This document shows, in pieces, positions 59,521-64,000 of a stretch of 64,000 nt of DNA. The stretch is from the NCBI GenBank assembly GCA_018907035.1, contig JACCIC010000038.1:702001-766000 (forward strand), given 5' to 3'. Position 1 is the first letter of the stretch, and the number at the start of each line of letters is the position of its first letter. The position numbers and the translations under genes were made by a program. The notes beneath the pieces were generated by a model, which made no database searches, was not told the DNA's origin, and worked only from the letters and a program-made list of their open reading frames with translations. Source of the stretch: Sycobia sp. Sy_11. Lineage: Eukaryota > Arthropoda > Insecta > Hymenoptera > Epichrysomallidae.

Positions 59521-59829
59521 GTGTAGGGTTATGTATTTATCATGGTTATAACGTTAAATTATGTATCGAATGGCGCGGTAGCGCCACGAAGGCGAGATTG
59601 GAAACCACCGGCATGGTGCGGCCGCTACACTATTTACTTTCAAAATAAGATTTCGAATTTTCAATCGAAGAAAAAAATTATTTATCACTTCTTTATCGAT
59701 AATTTTCCAAAGCCTATCTACTATCTATAACCTAAAGAATCATTTCCCGTCGGTAGTTTTGGTTCAAAAGTCGTTTTTAATATAAAACTTCGTGGGTGAC
59801 TATAGAAAATTGTCAGAAACACTTATATA
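59521..59829. other. Unassigned spacer
   Basis: A small GC-rich patch at 59570-59630 (GGCGCGGTAGCGCCACG). Nothing recognised. Confidence 0.4.
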
Positions 59830-61058
59830 TTAGGTTGTCAAATATCTCCCTTCCGCCTTTTTGCTTTATGAATTTCGCGGCAATGTACAAAGCGCTACAG
59901 AGATCGTATCTGGCAATAATATACATCATTTGAAAGGTTTTGACATAACGTACAAAACTATGTATCATTAGTTTGTACATTACGTTCAAAAGTTATAGAC
60001 GTGAAAACATGGAGTTCACTAACGCCGAAATGCGCACTATTTTAAAGTTTGCCTTCCTCAAAGGCAAATCCGCTAGAGAAACGTTCCGTGAGATGAATGG
60101 TGTTTTGGGGAATGGCGCGCTATTACTTCCAAGTGCAGAGGAATGATTTTGACGATTCAGAGCCGGTGAAAACGACACCATGGAATTTATCGAGTTAGAT
60201 CGGCATGTGGCATCTCGTGACATCGCCCGGGAGATGAGGGTTAGTCACCAAACCATTTGAAACCATCTGCAGAAGGCTGGATACAAAAAAGCTTGAGTTT
60301 GTGTGCCGCATGATTTGACGCAAAAAAAAACCTTCTGGACCGAATCAACGCCTGCGATGTGCTGCTGAATCGGAACGAACTCAACCCATTTTTGAAGCGG
60401 ATGGAGACTGGGGATGAAAAATGGATCACATACGACAATATCAAGCGAAAACGATCGTAGTCCAAGGCCGGTGAACTGTCCCAAACAGTGGCCAAGCCGG
60501 GATTAACGGCCAGGAAGGTTTTGCTGTGTGTTTGGTGGAATTGGAAGGGAATCATCCACTATGAGCTGCTCCCATATGGCGAGACGTTTAATTCTACCAT
60601 TTACTGTAAACAACTGGACCGCTTGAAGCAGGCTATCGACCAGAAGCGTCCACAATTGGAGGGGCCAACAGAAAGGGTGTAGTGTTCCACCACATCAACG
60701 CCAGACCACACACTTCGTTGATGACTCGTCAGAAACTACGGGAGTTCGGACGGGAGATTTTATTGCATCCACCATATAGACATAGTGCCAAGTGAGTACT
60801 ACCTATTCCTGTCCATGTCGAACGTCCTTGGTGGTGTAAAGTTGGACTCAAAAGAGGCTTGTGAAAAGTAGCTGTTCGAGTTCTTTACACATAAGGAGAG
60901 GGGTTTCTACGGGAGGGGTATTATCAAGTTGCCGTCTAGATGGAAACAGATTATCGAAGAAAACGACACATATTTGAAGTAAATCCGACTCCTGTAACAC
61001 TTTTTATAAAGCATTGAATGAAGAGCAATAAAGCGGAAGGAAGATATTTGACAACCTA

Positions 61059-61059
<1 letters not shown>
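59830..61059 (+). mobile_element. Mariner transposon with both terminal repeats, transposase broken
   Basis: 1230 bp, TTAGGTTGTCAAATATCTCC at the left and its inverse, GATATTTGACAACCTAA, at the right, flanked by TA on both sides (59828-59829, 61060-61061). The transposase starts at ATG 60009 (MEFTNAEMRTILKFAFLKGK) and its end is near 60980. DNA-binding: RVSHQTI. Catalytic: GDEKWITYD (first Asp). VFHHINARPHTS has Ile in place of the second Asp, and PSEYYLFLSM has Glu in place of the third. AKPGLTARKVLLCVWWNWKG is well kept. Several frameshifts and stops, so non-autonomous. The family resembles mariners common in ants and bees. Confidence 0.92.

Positions 61060-61102
<43 letters not shown>
61060..61102. 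repeat. (TA)n microsatellite at mariner insertion site
   Basis: TA run beginning at the target TA. Confidence 0.9.
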
Positions 61103-61105
<3 letters not shown>

Positions 61106-61540
61106 AAATTTAAGTATATATAATTCTGTTAGTAGTAAAAGTCAAGGAATATTTATAATTTTTCAGTCACTGATTAACTGTGATATAATAAATATATATT
61201 TTGTATTCAAATAAACTCAAAACACTTTTTTATCTACTCAAATTATCTAAAATATTCCAATTTAATATTTTTCATACTTTTGTAAAATCTTCGATATCCA
61301 TAATTTATTTGCTCAAAGCATTTTTCAAATAATTCTTGAAGTTAGTTGGAGTCCTCTCAACCGAATTTTTCGAATTTTTTTAACAAAACAGTGTTTTTCT
61401 ATTTCTTTGTGGGAAAACATTCAACATTTAAATCACAGTCCTTGTTCCCGGCAGGCGTAAGTAATATCGGCCCGCACACATGCTTCTTCGAATAGACGTT
61501 TCAGCATATGAAAAAAAAATGAATGCGTAGGTAGACCCTG
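61103..61540. other. AT-rich spacer
   Basis: No feature recognised. Confidence 0.5.
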
Positions 61541-62690
61541 TGCGTGCGAAGTGTAAAGGAAGTTGTAGCGGCATTTTTCTAGGGTAACATCTCAAGAGTG
61601 TTACTGCTGGATTTTTTATTTTGGCATTTTTTCCCTCTCAGATAGAAGCTCAGCTTCGTATTCAAGATTACCCCAAGATACCTGACCTCACTCCTGGTCT
61701 CCAATCCTTCCGTTCCTAACATGATCGGAAATACCGTCTCTATACGTCTGCGAGTTAGTAGCAGTAACTCGGTCTTTTGCGGCGCTAGTTGAACTCCGTG
61801 GCCTGTCATCCATTCGGTTACTCGTCGCATGACCTGATTCACCGTAACTGATTCAGATGATAGTCTCGCGCGACTATCACGGCTGCCACATCATCAGCGT
61901 ATGCTACAAGGCGTACATCCAAGGGTATATCCGGTCTTAGTAAGCTGTCGTACTGTACGTTCCAGAAGTCGGGATCCAGGATGGAACCTTGAGTTACCCC
62001 CGCTGTCACGCGTTTTCGTTTCTTTCCGTCTAGTGTCTCGTACGTCAATCCTCGGTCCCGTAAATAGTCCCGTATGATACGTACAAGGTAGGAGTCAACC
62101 TTAAAAGTAGACTCCAACGCTCCCAGTATCGCTGTCCATTTCGCTGAGTTGAAGGCGTTTTAGACGTCCTGGGTCACCAGTAGGACCAATGGTCTGGTCA
62201 CATGGCGGCCCCTGTTCGCCCAGTGAAACATGTTCGTCACGTCACCTACAACCCCTATTATCGACCGTCCTTTCCTAAATCCATGTTGTTGTTCAGATAG
62301 GTCTCCGGCATTTTTAATTGCATGTAGCAGTCTTGGTCTTAGCAGTAGTTCAAACAGCTTTCCTATCGTATTAAGTAGGCAGAGAGGCCTGTACGAAGAA
62401 GGCAAATCAGGGTTCCCTTTAGTTTTACTGATGAGAACCAGTCGAGCCTCCGTCCATTGTCTGTTAAAGACTCCCTCCACCCAGCACCCGTTGTACAAAT
62501 CTAAGAGGATACCCGGGCGACGTAAAGCGGCCATCCGAAGCACCTCATCAGGTATGCCATCCGGACCCGGAGCCTTGTTAGGCTTCAATGCATTCGAAGC
62601 CCAATAGAGCTCTTCTTACGTGAAGACAGGGATATCCTTCTCTGTTGTCTCGTTCGTTACTTCCGTTGTATCTGGATAGGTTGGGAAAAG
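61541..62690 (-). pseudogene. R1-clade LINE reverse transcriptase fragment
   Basis: Minus strand from the right: NKAPGPDGIPDEVLRM, LVLISKTKGNPDLPSSYRP, QQHGFRKGRSIIG. Then TQDV*NAFNSAKW, where a Lys codon has become TAA just after the catalytic Asp, followed by AGVTQGSILDPDFWNV and VAYADDVAAVIVARD (active site intact). After a shift at 61840 come VTEWMTGHGVQLAPQK and VRYLGVIL. The GC content is high, so the insertion may be younger than its neighbours. Endonuclease, ORF1 and C-terminal zinc region are missing. Copying and target-primed insertion is the family role. Confidence 0.88.
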
Positions 62691-63148
62691 TCCTTGGACT
62701 TTTATTTATCCGCGTCTCGTAAATTATTGATGTTGTTGTTGTTGTTATTATTATCTATAGGTTGTTATTATTATTCTTATAGAATCGCATTAATATTAAT
62801 ATTCTTGAATAGAAAAGGTGTTTCTTATTGATCGGAACATTTCCATTTATAAAAGAATCATTGAAACTCTGATCGCGACTCAGGAGAATGATTACAATCC
62901 TTCAAAGAAATATTATATAATCTGTTCAAATAAGTAAATAATATCTTCTTATTATAATTGTTATATATAATTGACTCATAATATATATATATTCACTCAT
63001 AATAGTATTTACATTTTTGGCTATTTAAAACGCATGTAGTGACAAAATTGAAAGTTATTTACCAATAAAACTTCATTTATTCATATTACTATATACTGTA
63101 AAATTTTTTTATGCATAAATTAATTATTAAAAAAACAGCATAAGCTTT
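62691..63148. other. AT-rich spacer with (GTT/ATT)n
   Basis: A trinucleotide run GTTGTTGTTATTATTATC at 62728-62775 is the only feature. Confidence 0.6.
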
Positions 63149-63640
63149 GTGGGAACGGTCCTGGCAAGTTTATACCTACTTTTTTTCATAATAATGAATT
63201 ATCAGAAAAAATAGCGGAATAATGTTCACCTAAAACATCGATGATTCAAGATAATTAACTCTTTTTTGAGTCCACGCGTGGACCAAATGATGTGAAAATA
63301 GATTCGTGTATTGATAAATGATCTCATTACTTTATTAAGCTACGTTTCCATTAAAACCATTTATTTATTATTATTTTTTAGAGTTTTAGATACATTTGTG
63401 TAAACTATACAAGCTGTTATTTAAAGAGATGCATATAAAATGCAGTTCGCTATTTGTTTTAATGATCCATTGTTTTAAGACGATATTGTATCGTTTTTTG
63501 TCTTAATATATTTTTTGAATGTAGAAAAATATTTTATATAAATTTTCTATAAAATACATGAGAAGATGTATTTAAAATTCTTACTATGCTAAGACATATC
63601 AAACTCGCCTAACTATTTAACTTTTGTTAAAAGTTTTTTT
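63149..63640. repeat. Dispersed repeat, copy 2 (mate 32877-33480)
   Basis: Same orientation as the mate, with about 145 bp missing in the middle near 63490-63520. Confidence 0.85.
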
Positions 63641-64000
63641 TACAGATTTCATTTCTTTTTTAAGTATATTATTCAATTAAATTTGTTCTAAAAATACTTA
63701 TAATAATTATATTAATTAATAAATATTTTTTATTGGTCTTACAGTCCAATCAATTTCAACCAAAAATAAAATAAAATAAAAATAAAAATAAAAATAAAAT
63801 AAAAATAAAAACTAAAAAATAAAAAATAAAAATAATAATAAAAAATAAAAAATAAGAAATACAAATAATAAATTATAAAAATAAAAAATAAAAATTAAAA
63901 ATAAAAATTAAATTAAAAATTAAATTAAAATGATAATGACAGTCAGACTGTCCTTGTTTATATTCACCCCCGTAGACTAATCTGAAAATAAAATATTAGC
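63641..64000. repeat. A-rich (AAAAT)n low-complexity end
   Basis: AAAATAAAAT-type units at 63760-63930, otherwise AT-rich DNA without a gene. Confidence 0.8.

Overview
The window looks like nuclear DNA of an insect, most likely a hymenopteran (ant, wasp or bee). It is very AT-rich and full of long (TA)n, (TC)n and (AG)n tracts. It holds decayed transposons of typical insect families (mariner, Tc1, Penelope, I, jockey and R1 LINEs, copia, gypsy). One short piece of a host gene is recognisable. The species call is an inference; no species marker was seen.

The only host gene I can support is the first coding exon (22449-22607, + strand) of the neurobeachin/rugose gene, with a clean GTGAGT donor. 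About 1.5 kb of CpG-rich 5' flank and leader lies in front of it. No second exon was found, so everything from 22608 to the right edge (over 41 kb) is probably one first intron packed with mobile elements. Everything left of about 20.9 kb is upstream intergenic DNA.

Layout: 1-4.2 kb, AT-rich DNA with microsatellites. 4.2-10.4 kb, a foldback-like structure: inverted arms built of ~60-bp tandem repeats around a broken jockey LINE. 10.4-14.2 kb, AT-rich DNA with long imperfect palindromes related to 58.5-59.5 kb. 14.2-20.8 kb, an LTR fragment in reverse, a nearly full-length but broken copia element, and a solo LTR of the same family with a 5-bp target duplication. 20.9-22.6 kb, rugose 5' region and exon. 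24.6-25.5 kb, Tc1 remnant. 27.2-28.6 kb, Penelope remnant. 29.4-31.8 kb, I-type LINE. 31.8-32.3 kb, mariner remnant. 32.3-32.7 kb, Penelope tail with a hammerhead-like motif. 33.8-35.3 kb, probable solo LTR. 36.9-42.04 kb, a second, nearly complete I-type LINE. 42.04-42.8 kb, mariner in reverse. 43.1-46.9 kb, 5' part of a gypsy element with a striking hairpin array. 47.3-50.06 kb, mariner and copia remnants. 51.0-52.84 kb, two head-to-head pieces of a DUF4817-type transposon. 52.8-58.2 kb, GC-rich pieces, a G-poor strand and a probable LINE 5' end with repeated TATA-bearing units. 59.83-61.06 kb, a mariner with both ends. 61.5-62.7 kb, an R1-type RT fragment. 63.1-63.6 kb, second copy of a dispersed repeat.

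No element has intact genes, so none should be autonomously active. The most unusual signal is the set of hairpins at 43248-44055, in which stem sequences differ from repeat to repeat but remain self-complementary around a conserved apex. No bacterial gene, CRISPR array or rRNA was seen.
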